A stretch of DNA of 64,000 nt from Streptomyces marispadix (GTDB taxonomy: Bacteria; Actinomycetota; Actinomycetes; Streptomycetales; Streptomycetaceae), in the NCBI RefSeq assembly GCF_022524345.1, contig NZ_JAKWJU010000002.1, forward strand, positions 5,880,001-5,944,000, given 5' to 3'. The notes beneath the pieces were generated by a model. The model saw only the letters and a list, made by a program, of their open reading frames with translations, was not told the DNA's origin and made no database searches. Positions 8,232-15,857 of the stretch are shown piece after piece; the first letter of the stretch is position 1, and every line of letters begins with the position of its first letter. The translations under genes were made by a program, and so were the position numbers.

Positions 8232-9119
8232 ATGGTGTCTTCTGTGGTTTCCGGTGGTGCGCGTCATTCGCATGATGATGCGCCGGATACTGCTGCTGAA
8301 TTCCGTCGGATCGCGTCGTTGCCTGAGGGGCGTGAGAAGGAGGAGTTGCGGCAGGAGGTGGTGCGGGCGTGGATGCCGATGGCGGAGCGGTTGGCGTTGC
8401 GTTTCCGTAATCGGGGGGAGTCTTTGGAGGATCTGCGTCAGGTGGCGGCGTTGGGTCTGGTGAAGGCGGTGGGTCGTTTCGATCCGGGGCGGGGGTGTGC
8501 GTTTGAGAGTTTTGCGGTGCCGACGATCGTGGGGGAGGTCAAGCGGCATTTCCGGGATCATATGTGGGGGGTGCATGTGCCGCGGCGGGTGCAGGAGTTG
8601 CGGAATCGGGTGCGGTCGGCGCGGCGTGAGTTGGCTCTGGTGTCGGGTGAGCGTGGTCCGTCGGTGGGTGAGATCGCGGAGTTCTGCGGGTTGTCGGAGG
8701 AGGATGTGCTGGTGGGGTTGGAGGCGTTGGAGAGTTTCAGCACGTTGTCCTTGGATGCTGAGTTGCCGGGGTCGGATGACGGGTATTCGCTGGTGGATAC
8801 GTTGGGGTGTGGTGAGCCGGGGTTTGACCGGGTGGTGTATCGGGAGTCGGTGGCGCCGAGGTTGCGGCGGTTGCCGGAGCGTGAGCGGCGGATTCTGTAT
8901 TTGCGGTTCTTCTGCGATATGACGCAGACGAAGATCGCGGATCGGCTGGGGATTTCGCAGATGCATGTGTCGCGGTTGATCAGCCGTACGTGTGAGCGGC
9001 TTCAGCGGGAAGTCGATGCGGATCTCGCGCGGGAAGACAGCCAAGACAGCCAAGACAGCCAGGCCGGTCAAGCCGGCGCCGAGCGGGAACACCACAGCAG
9101 CAGGCTCGCCGCCGCATGA
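8232..9119 (+). CDS. RNA polymerase sigma factor, SigB/SigF/SigG subfamily
   Basis: A 295-residue sigma-70 family factor without region 1.1. Region 2 reads RLALRFRNRGESLEDLRQVAALGLVKAVGRFDPGRGCAFESFAVPTIVGEVKRHFRD, and region 3 starts HVPRRVQELRNRV. Region 4 reads LPERERRILYLRFFCDMTQTKIADRLGISQMHVSRLISR. This is the stress/differentiation type (SigB, SigF, SigH-like in Streptomyces), usually controlled by anti-sigma and anti-anti-sigma proteins; none is adjacent here. The ATG at 8232 follows GGGGAGG at a spacing of about 10. Codon use is odd: TTG, GTT, CGT, GGT and GTG are frequent where neighbours use C-ending codons. The C-terminal tail carries a short SQDSQDSQ repeat. Confidence 0.92.
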   Translation: MVSSVVSGGARHSHDDAPDTAAEFRRIASLPEGREKEELRQEVVRAWMPMAERLALRFRNRGESLEDLRQVAALGLVKAVGRFDPGRGCAFESFAVPTIVGEVKRHFRDHMWGVHVPRRVQELRNRVRSARRELALVSGERGPSVGEIAEFCGLSEEDVLVGLEALESFSTLSLDAELPGSDDGYSLVDTLGCGEPGFDRVVYRESVAPRLRRLPERERRILYLRFFCDMTQTKIADRLGISQMHVSRLISRTCERLQREVDADLAREDSQDSQDSQAGQAGAEREHHSSRLAAA

Positions 9120-9135
9120 CCCACCGCTCCCGGCG

Positions 9136-10452
9136 TCAGCTCCCCATCGCCAGCGCGATGTGCCGTGCGATGCGCTGAACGGCCCCGGCCTCCGAGAGTT
9201 CGAAGACCCGCCCTCGGCCCGTACGGAAGAGCGTCAGAACCCCGCATGTGCGGCCCTGACCTCCGGCGCCGCCGTCGCCCCCGTCACCTTCGGCGCCGTA
9301 CGCGCCGGGGCGCCGCCCCGTCGAGAGCGGTACGCAGATCAGCGAGCCGACCCCGGCACGTATGAGCACCGCCGAGCCGCCTTCGTCGAAACCGAAGGCC
9401 TCCAAGTCGTCGGCACGTGCCTGGAGAGCGGCCGTACCGTTCTCCACGGCGTCCTTCACCAGCGGGGCCGAGCGAGGGTCCTGCCGCATGATCGCCTCGC
9501 GGACCCTCTCGTCGGGGCCGAGCACCACCGCCCTGCCCAGCGCGTCCCGGTCGCCGAGGTCGACGACGACCCAGTCGGCGAAGCGCTGATGGAGCACCGA
9601 GGCGGCGCGTGCGGCCACGGCCTCCGGCGCGCGCTCTGAGGTGAGCAGCGCGGAGGTCATGTCGTCGACGAGATCGAGGAGTTCGGAGTGCCGGGACATC
9701 TCGTCAAGGTCGGGGGCGGCTGTCGTGTCCGGCTCCGCCGGAGGCACGTCGGCGGTGTACCCCTCCGGGCTCGCCACCACGGGCTGGAAGACGGCGAGGA
9801 CACCGCTGCGTGCGTCCTGCGGAGCGGACAGTGCGGTGAGGGTGACACGGAGGTCCATGTGAGGTGAACCCCCGGTGTCCGCTCCGCCCGGACCGTTGCC
9901 GCCGCTCCCGTCGTTCCTGCCCTTCCCGCCGTCCGGGTCGCTCCCGCCGTCGCGGCCGTTTCCGGTGCCGCGCCCGCCCGGGGCCGCGTCCGGGTGGAGC
10001 AGCCGCACCCGCAGGCTGCGTGCGCCCTCGCCCCGGGCCACGGCCGCGACCTGCGTACGGAGCACGGGCCGCCCCTCGTGCGTCAGCGAGCCCGTGAGCG
10101 AACGCCCCGCCGCGTACCCGGCGCGTACACCGAAGAGCTGCGTCGCCGCGAGGTTCAGCCGCCGTACGACCGCGTCCTTGTCGAGCACCACGACGGGCAC
10201 GGGAAGCCGGTGGAAGAGGGAGCGCAGAAGCTGCTGCTCCTGTCCGTCGCTGCGGGTGCCGCTGCGGCGTCCTGCCGCCATCAGCTCCTCGTAGCGGGGC
10301 CACAGCACCTCGGCGACATGCCGCAGCTCGATGAGCGCGGCGTCGAGCGAGAGCAGCCGCTCGCCGTCAGGGAGGGAACGGGCGGCCAGAAGCTCCTCGA
10401 CTCGTCTGCGGAAATCGGCGAGTTCGGCACCGAAGCCCTCTACATCGGTCAT
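9136..10452 (-). CDS. PAS and GAF domain sensor/regulatory protein
   Basis: A 438-residue cytoplasmic protein. Residues about 70-135 form a PAS-like domain (FHRLPVPVVVLDKDAVVRRLNLAATQLFGVRAGYAAGRSLTG). A Gly/Asp/Asn-rich low-complexity insert (about 155-190) separates it from a PAS-like remainder. A GAF-like C-terminal domain follows, with LLDLVDDMTSALL, VVVDLGDRDAL, IMRQDPRSAPLV, SLICVPLSTG and CGVLTLFRTGRG. No kinase, phosphatase or GGDEF module is present, so output is unknown. The ATG at 10452 is chosen; a TTG at 10461 is possible. It is divergent from a GAF-ANTAR regulator, and the two may act in one signalling path. Confidence 0.75.
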   Translation of the reverse strand: MTDVEGFGAELADFRRRVEELLAARSLPDGERLLSLDAALIELRHVAEVLWPRYEELMAAGRRSGTRSDGQEQQLLRSLFHRLPVPVVVLDKDAVVRRLNLAATQLFGVRAGYAAGRSLTGSLTHEGRPVLRTQVAAVARGEGARSLRVRLLHPDAAPGGRGTGNGRDGGSDPDGGKGRNDGSGGNGPGGADTGGSPHMDLRVTLTALSAPQDARSGVLAVFQPVVASPEGYTADVPPAEPDTTAAPDLDEMSRHSELLDLVDDMTSALLTSERAPEAVAARAASVLHQRFADWVVVDLGDRDALGRAVVLGPDERVREAIMRQDPRSAPLVKDAVENGTAALQARADDLEAFGFDEGGSAVLIRAGVGSLICVPLSTGRRPGAYGAEGDGGDGGAGGQGRTCGVLTLFRTGRGRVFELSEAGAVQRIARHIALAMGS

Positions 10453-10639
10453 GGGAAGCAAACCTAGCGGGCGCCGCTGGTCAGGGAAGCGTCAGGGCAT
10501 CGTCGCGCTACATTCACCAACTCCGCCTGTTCTGTGCACATCCGGCCGTTTCCCGCCACTGTTCACGGGCAGCCGAACGCGTGTGGAGAACCCGCGATCG
10601 CCTGGCCCCCTCGACGCCTCACTCGACAGTTCTCTCGCC

Positions 10640-11389
10640 GTGAGGGTCCCTTCGCTGCTGCCCCCGGAGAACGTGGACGAGCGCGGCGGCGAGATCTCCG
10701 TGACCCGTGGCTGCACCGAACTCGCGGAGCGCGCCTTGGCCGGTACGCGCGGAAGCTGCGCGGCGGCGGTCACGCTCACCGACGCGGCGGGCGGCCGGCT
10801 CGCCGAGTCGCCGGAGGGCCCGGCGGCCGCGGTGACGCACCCCGATGTGTCCGGGCTCGTCGCCGTGCAGTGGGAGTACGAGGAGGGGCCCGTGCCCGCC
10901 GCGCTCGCGAGCGGGCGGCCCGTGACCGTGAGCGACGTGCTGTCCGAGACACGCTGGCCCCGCTTCCGTGCCATGTCGCTCCAGCGGGGTCTGCGTGCCT
11001 GCGCGACGCTTCCGTACCGGCACGAGGGCACCGTGCTGACGGTCAGCCTCTACGCGTTCCGCCCGCACGGCCTGGCGGGCGTGGACGAGCGCAAGGGCGC
11101 CGAACTGGCGGAGCTGGCGGCCGGGGTGCTGGGCCGTGACCGCCGCTACCGGAAGGCGCTCGTCGAGGTCGAGCAGCTCAACTCGGCGCTGCGCTCGCGG
11201 CCCGTGGTGGACCAGGCGTGCGGGATCGTCATGGGCCGGGAGGGCTGTGACGCGGAGGAGGCGTTCGGTCTGCTGCGTACGCTCTCCCAGCGCACCAACC
11301 GCAGACTGGCCGAGCTGGCCGAGGCGATCGTGCGCAACCGGGGCCGGGGCGTCGAGGAGCACTTGGGGAAGCTGAGGCGCTCGCGCTGA
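10640..11389 (+). CDS. GAF-ANTAR domain transcription antitermination regulator
   Basis: About 249 residues. The N-terminal GAF-type domain spans ISVTRGCTELAERAL through VLTVSLYAFRPHGL. The C-terminal ANTAR domain has LRSRPVVDQACGIVMGREGCDAEEAFGLLRTLSQRTNRRLAELAEAIV, the classic three-helix RNA-binding domain that relieves termination by binding paired hairpins. Start is uncertain: GTG at 10640 is used, GTG at 10583 is in frame, and neither has a convincing ribosome binding site, so the message may be leaderless. It is transcribed away from the PAS/GAF gene across a shared 190-bp promoter region. Confidence 0.8.
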   Translation: MRVPSLLPPENVDERGGEISVTRGCTELAERALAGTRGSCAAAVTLTDAAGGRLAESPEGPAAAVTHPDVSGLVAVQWEYEEGPVPAALASGRPVTVSDVLSETRWPRFRAMSLQRGLRACATLPYRHEGTVLTVSLYAFRPHGLAGVDERKGAELAELAAGVLGRDRRYRKALVEVEQLNSALRSRPVVDQACGIVMGREGCDAEEAFGLLRTLSQRTNRRLAELAEAIVRNRGRGVEEHLGKLRRSR

Positions 11390-11582
11390 GCGCACACGGG
11401 GCGCCACGGCACGGCCCCGACCCTGCCCCCGGTGGTCCGCCCCGCTGCGTCTGGCGACCACGGTTCGTCGCGCGCCGACCTCGCGATGTCTGCGAAGGTG
11501 GATTCGTTGTGCGTTGTCCGATTTGACGTGACCGCCCGCTGCTGACGCACGGCGGTGGCGTCACGACGGCGGAGGCGTGGCG

Positions 11583-12692
11583 ATGGACGGCAGTGAGGAC
11601 CACCGGCAGGGCCGCTCCGCCACCGCCGTCGCCGCCTGCGGTTACTGGCACCGCCGGGGCATCGTCACCCGCCCCGAACAGGTACTCGCCGCTCCCAGCC
11701 CGGCGCTGCTGCTCTTCGCCGTACTGGCCACGACCGGCTGCGGCGCGGTGCTGACCCCCAGGCCTTGCGAGGGCTGGTACGCGCCACAGGCCGAGCTGCT
11801 GAACCGCCCGCTGCACACCGTCCCCGTACCGGCCGAGTGCGGGGGAGTGCCCGATCCCGTCGCGCTGCGCGAGACCGTGCGCCGCGTAAGGGGCGACGGT
11901 CACGATCCGCGGGTGCTGGTGCTCTCCGTCGCCGACGACTGCACCGGCACCGCGGCGCCCCCGGAACTGCTGCACGAGGTGATCGAGGTCGCGGGCGACG
12001 AGCGGCTGCTCGTGGTCAGCGACGAGACCTGGCGCGAGACCTCGCACGCACCGCACAGCACGGTCGTCGTGAGCCCCGCCGAGATGATCCACGGCGGACG
12101 CGAGAGCGACGCGGTCGTCGTGCTCACCGGGCTCGGCGAGACGCTGCCCGCCCGCGTCCCCGCCGCCGGGGTGGCCCGCTTCCCGGACAGCGGGCGCGGA
12201 CGGGGGCTCGCCGAGTCCGTACGGCAGGTGCTGAAGGTGCTGCGTACCGGGCTGAGCGGCCCGGACGACGCCGCCGTCGCCGACGCGCTCACCGAGCCCC
12301 CGGCGCTCCGCAAGCGACGAGCGGACACGGCACGTGCGTACGGGGCGGTGCTGAAGGACCTGCACCGCGTCGTCACCGGTGCCGGGGTGCTGTGCCGTCC
12401 GCCGAGGGTGGGGCGGCATCTGTACGCCGACTTCGAGCCGGTGCGCGCCCGTCTCGGCGCACGCGGCATCGGCGACTCGCTGGGTCTGGAGGCCGAGCTG
12501 GTGCGGATGTTCGGCCCGTACGCGTGCGGCGGGCACCGCTTCGGCGACGACCCGAAGGCCCTGCGGGTGCGGCTGTCCGGCGGTCTCCTGACGGGCTCCC
12601 TCACGTGTGCGCCTCCGGCATCGCCCGCGGACAGCCGGGTACTGGAATCGGTGCAATCTGCCCTTACCGAACTGACGGCCCTCCGGGGGTGA
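11583..12692 (+). CDS. aminotransferase-fold protein, apparently lacking the PLP lysine
   Basis: A 369-residue protein resembling class I/II aminotransferases: YWHRRGIVTRPEQVLAAPSPALLLFAVL, WYAPQAELLNRPLHTVPVPAECGGVPDP, VLVLSVADDCTGTAAPPELLHEVIEVA and LLVVSDETWRETSH follow the normal order. Where such enzymes have SLSK (Schiff-base lysine) followed by GWRxGF, this protein reads GLGETLPARVPAAGVARFPD, so the lysine appears replaced by Glu. It may be catalytically dead or have a new role. The ATG at 11583 follows GGAGG by 7 bases. The stop overlaps the GTG start of the next gene (GTGA), so translation is coupled to the MBL hydrolase. Confidence 0.7.
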   Translation: MDGSEDHRQGRSATAVAACGYWHRRGIVTRPEQVLAAPSPALLLFAVLATTGCGAVLTPRPCEGWYAPQAELLNRPLHTVPVPAECGGVPDPVALRETVRRVRGDGHDPRVLVLSVADDCTGTAAPPELLHEVIEVAGDERLLVVSDETWRETSHAPHSTVVVSPAEMIHGGRESDAVVVLTGLGETLPARVPAAGVARFPDSGRGRGLAESVRQVLKVLRTGLSGPDDAAVADALTEPPALRKRRADTARAYGAVLKDLHRVVTGAGVLCRPPRVGRHLYADFEPVRARLGARGIGDSLGLEAELVRMFGPYACGGHRFGDDPKALRVRLSGGLLTGSLTCAPPASPADSRVLESVQSALTELTALRG

Positions 12693-13987
12693 CTGTGGAA
12701 CCGGACCGGACGCTCACCGCTCAGGACACGGACAAAGCAGGCAAGGCGGAGGCGGAGGAGGAATCGGCGGCGGACACGAAGCCCGCGTCGAGAGCGACGG
12801 CCGTCACCCATGCCGCAGCCGTTCCCGATGCCGCGGCCGTTCCCGATGCGGCGGGCCTCGGTGCGCGGCCGGGAGCCCGGGCCGCCGCCGGCCCCGATGC
12901 GCGGGCCCGCGTCCTCGCCCCCGTCGAACTCCCGCCCGCCGAGCCCGAATCGGGGCCGCTACCCGCTGCCGAGTCTCCGCCCGTGCCGCCGCCGGTGCTG
13001 CACCCCGTAGGCGCCAAGCGCTTCTGGCCGCGTAGCTTCGCCCACCGCCTCACCGCGCCGCTCCCCGACGTACGGGCGCTCCTGCGCGTCGCACGCGAGG
13101 GCTCGCTGCGCCCGGCACCCGGGACGCTCGGCGACGTCGCGCGCCTCCCCTGCGAACCGGGCCCGCTGCCCGAGCCACGCCCCGGAGAGACGGCCGTCAC
13201 CTGGGCGGGGCACGCCAGTTGGGTCCTGCGCCTCGGTGGGCTGACCGTGCTGACGGACCCCGTCTGGTCGCGCCGCATCCTCGGCACCCCGCCCCGTGTC
13301 ACGCCTCCCGGAGTCGCCTGGGACGATCTGCCCCCGGTAGACGCCGTGGTCATCTCGCACAACCACTACGACCACCTCGACGCCCCCACGCTCCGCAGGC
13401 TGCCGCGCCGTACACGCCTGTTCGTACCCGCCGGGCTCGGACGCTGGTGCCGCAGGCGGGGCTTCACCCGCGTCACGGAGCTGGACTGGTGGGAGGCGGC
13501 GGAGCTGCCCTCGGGCGACGGCCGCCGCGTCCGCTTCGAGTTCGTGCCCGCGCACCACTGGTCACGAAGGACGCTGTGGGACACGTGCCGTTCGCTGTGG
13601 GGCGGATGGGTGCTCACCTGTGTCGGCAGCGGGCCTCGACTGCCGCAGCAGCGCGTCTACTTCGCGGGCGACACGGGCTACGGCCACTGGTTCTCCGAGA
13701 TCGGCCGCCGCTGCCCCGGCATCGATGTGGCGCTGCTGCCGGTCGGCGCGTACGAGCCGCGCTGGATGCTGAAGCCCGTGCACACCTCTCCCGAGGAGGC
13801 GGTGCGCGCCTGCCGGGACGTGGGTGCGCGCGTGATGGCGCCCATGCACTACGGGACGTTCCTGCTCTCGGCGGAGCCGCCGATGCAGCCGCTGGAGCGG
13901 GTGAGGGCGGCGTGGGCGGCGGCGGGGCGGCCGCGCGCCGATCTGTGGGACCTTCCGGTGGGGGCGTCGCGCGTACTGGGCCGCTGA
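12689..13987 (+). CDS. metallo-beta-lactamase-fold hydrolase, NAPE-PLD/UlaG-like
   Basis: A 432-residue protein. Residues 1 to about 105 are low-complexity, Ala/Pro-rich, with an AAVPD repeat from an 18-bp DNA duplication at 12812-12847. The MBL domain follows: TWAGHASWVLRLGGLTVLTDPVWS, the zinc motif SHNHYDHLD (HxHxDH), VPAHHWSRRTL, FAGDTGYGHWF and APMHYGTFLLS supply the metal ligands. This layout matches the NAPE-phospholipase-D/UlaG-like group, probable phosphodiester or lactone hydrolases; substrate unknown. Start is the GTG at 12689 overlapping the previous stop. The pairing with a degenerate aminotransferase is unexplained. Confidence 0.85.
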   Translation: MTVEPDRTLTAQDTDKAGKAEAEEESAADTKPASRATAVTHAAAVPDAAAVPDAAGLGARPGARAAAGPDARARVLAPVELPPAEPESGPLPAAESPPVPPPVLHPVGAKRFWPRSFAHRLTAPLPDVRALLRVAREGSLRPAPGTLGDVARLPCEPGPLPEPRPGETAVTWAGHASWVLRLGGLTVLTDPVWSRRILGTPPRVTPPGVAWDDLPPVDAVVISHNHYDHLDAPTLRRLPRRTRLFVPAGLGRWCRRRGFTRVTELDWWEAAELPSGDGRRVRFEFVPAHHWSRRTLWDTCRSLWGGWVLTCVGSGPRLPQQRVYFAGDTGYGHWFSEIGRRCPGIDVALLPVGAYEPRWMLKPVHTSPEEAVRACRDVGARVMAPMHYGTFLLSAEPPMQPLERVRAAWAAAGRPRADLWDLPVGASRVLGR

Positions 13988-14095
13988 GCGCTCATCCGGA
14001 CGGTCCGTGAGGCCGGAGGCACCGGAGACCGAAGCCGGCGGATCACGGCGGGAGTCGGGAGACCCCGGGGGAGAGCGACCGGGGGAGCCGACCGG

Positions 14096-14773
14096 TCAGC
14101 CGGGGCCGCTGGGCCGCAGCCTGCGCCAGACGGCGGGCGCGGCGCTGATGAGGACGGTGAGGGCGACTGCCGCCACGACGCCCTCCCACGGCTCGGGGAA
14201 GAGGGAGCCGCCCAGCAGTCCGATGAGCTGGTAGGTCACCGCCCAGACGAGACATGCGGGCAGATCGCCGCGTACGAACTGCCGGGTGCGCATCCTCCCG
14301 AGGAGACAGGCCAGCATCACCGGTATTCGCCCCGCGGGCACGAGCCGCGAGACGACGAGCACGGCGATACCGTGTTCGCGGAGCCTGTCCTGGGCCTGGC
14401 CGAGACGCCGGGGCGGCGCGTGCTCCCTCAGCCGCTCCAGCCAGCGCGATCCGCTCTCGGAGTCGACTCCGCGCCTGCCGAGCCAGTACAGGGTGATGTC
14501 GCCGAGGAACGCCGCCGCGGCGCCCACCGCGAGCACCGCCGCCAGCGCCGGCGCGGGCGCGCTCTGGTGCAGGGCCACCACCGCCGCGCCGCTGACGAGC
14601 GCCCCCGTGGGCACGACCGGCACCAGCGAACCCAGCACCACCAGCAGGAACAGAGACGGATAGGTGACGGCCTGCTGCGTCGACTCCGGAGGCATCGCCG
14701 CACCGGCCCCCGCTCCCACACCGGCCCATGCACCGGCTGCCGCACCCGCGGCCTGAAGGAGTCGAGCGGGCAT
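14096..14773 (-). CDS. DedA/VTT family membrane protein
   Basis: A 225-residue integral membrane protein with segments LFLLVVLGSLVPVVPTGALVSGAAVVAL, LAAVLAVGAAAAFLGDITLYWLGRR, LPACLVWAVTYQLIGLLGG and a C-terminal helix. The VTT/DedA signature is visible as LGDITLYWLGRRG and VLVVSRLVPAGRIPVMLACLLGRM (the G-R-P block after the re-entrant loop). Such proteins are phospholipid (undecaprenyl-phosphate or PE) scramblases or flippases. The ATG at 14773 overlaps the stop of the upstream MBL gene (TGATG), so the two form a coupled pair. It converges on the MBL gene ending at 13987. Confidence 0.85.
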   Translation of the reverse strand: MPARLLQAAGAAAGAWAGVGAGAGAAMPPESTQQAVTYPSLFLLVVLGSLVPVVPTGALVSGAAVVALHQSAPAPALAAVLAVGAAAAFLGDITLYWLGRRGVDSESGSRWLERLREHAPPRRLGQAQDRLREHGIAVLVVSRLVPAGRIPVMLACLLGRMRTRQFVRGDLPACLVWAVTYQLIGLLGGSLFPEPWEGVVAAVALTVLISAAPAVWRRLRPSGPG

Positions 14774-15546
14774 CAGACCACCCCCAGCCGCATGCTCTCG
14801 CCGTGCGCCAGCCGGTGGACGGCGACCATGGGTGCCAGTACCCCCGCCTTGCGTACGAACTCGTCGCCGGGAGCGTGGAATTCATGCGGCCGCACCGCGT
14901 CCATGCCGATCGGCCAGTACGTGCCGTAGTGCACCGGCACCGCCGTGCGCGGGCGCAGACTCCCGAGGGCACGCGCGGCACGCTCCGCGTCCAGATGCTC
15001 CTCGCCGAGCCATGGACCCCAGCCGCCCACGGGCAGCAGTGCCACGTCGATGTCGCCGACCGCGTCCGCCATGCCGTCGAACAGGCCCGTGTCACCGGCG
15101 AAGTAGGTACGGGCGGCGCCCTCGACGACGTATCCCAGCGCGGGCGCCCGGTGCGGCCCGTACGGCAGGCGCCTCCCGTCGTGAGCGGCGGGCACCGCAC
15201 GCACCGTCACGTCCCCGACCGCAAGGCACTCACCGGCGGTCACCTCGTCGAACCGCAGCACCGGTGCCAGCCGCCGCAGCCCCGGCACGGCACGCAGCGC
15301 GCCCCGCGGTACCACGACGCGCGTGCCGGGGGCGAGCAGCGCGAGCGACCCGAGGTGGAGATGGTCGGCGTGCAGATGGGACACCAGCACCACGTCGGCG
15401 AGCGCGGCGGACGGCGGCGGCAGCGGGCCGCGGCGGCGCCGCAGATGAGCCATGCGCCGCACCAGTAGCGGATCGGTGAGAACCGTCACGCCGGAGTCCC
15501 GCACGGTGGCGGTGGCGTGCCCCCACCATGTGACCTCCACCGGCAC
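14773..15546 (-). CDS. metallo-beta-lactamase-fold hydrolase (UlaG-like)
   Basis: A 257-residue single-domain MBL protein: VEVTWWGHATATVRDSGVTVLTDPLL, SHLHADHLHLGSL (HxHxDH), VPAAHDGRRLPYG, GYVVEGAARTYFAGDTGLFDGM and AVPVHYGTYWP carry the zinc ligands. The overall pattern is the same as in the MBL gene ending at 13987, so the region has two related hydrolases in opposite orientation, without evident recent duplication. Start is the GTG at 15546, which has GGGAGGAG 6 bases upstream; an ATG at 15567 lies before that site and is less likely. It is coupled to DedA by TGATG, hinting at a lipid-related substrate (inference). Confidence 0.85.
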   Translation of the reverse strand: MPVEVTWWGHATATVRDSGVTVLTDPLLVRRMAHLRRRRGPLPPPSAALADVVLVSHLHADHLHLGSLALLAPGTRVVVPRGALRAVPGLRRLAPVLRFDEVTAGECLAVGDVTVRAVPAAHDGRRLPYGPHRAPALGYVVEGAARTYFAGDTGLFDGMADAVGDIDVALLPVGGWGPWLGEEHLDAERAARALGSLRPRTAVPVHYGTYWPIGMDAVRPHEFHAPGDEFVRKAGVLAPMVAVHRLAHGESMRLGVV

Positions 15547-15857
15547 CCGCTGCTCCTCCCTGCCCATCGGGCCGGACCCTGGGGCCGGTCCGTACGACGC
15601 CCGAAAGTCCCCGGTCCGCGCCCAGTCGATCTGCCCCGCGCCCAGTTGATCTGCCCCGCGGCGGCCCGCCCGTACCGGACCGCCGTGCCCGACGCATGAC
15701 CGACGCGTGCTTCGAGCGTATGCGCCCGGCGCACGGGGACGGGACGGGCGCCGTGCCACGAGCCGGGCGCAACGTGGAGAATCGGAGAACAGCCCGCGCA
15801 TCGGACGGGTTCTCGTGCCTGTGGATGTGCGAGCGGAGCGAACAGTCAGGAGGCGGC

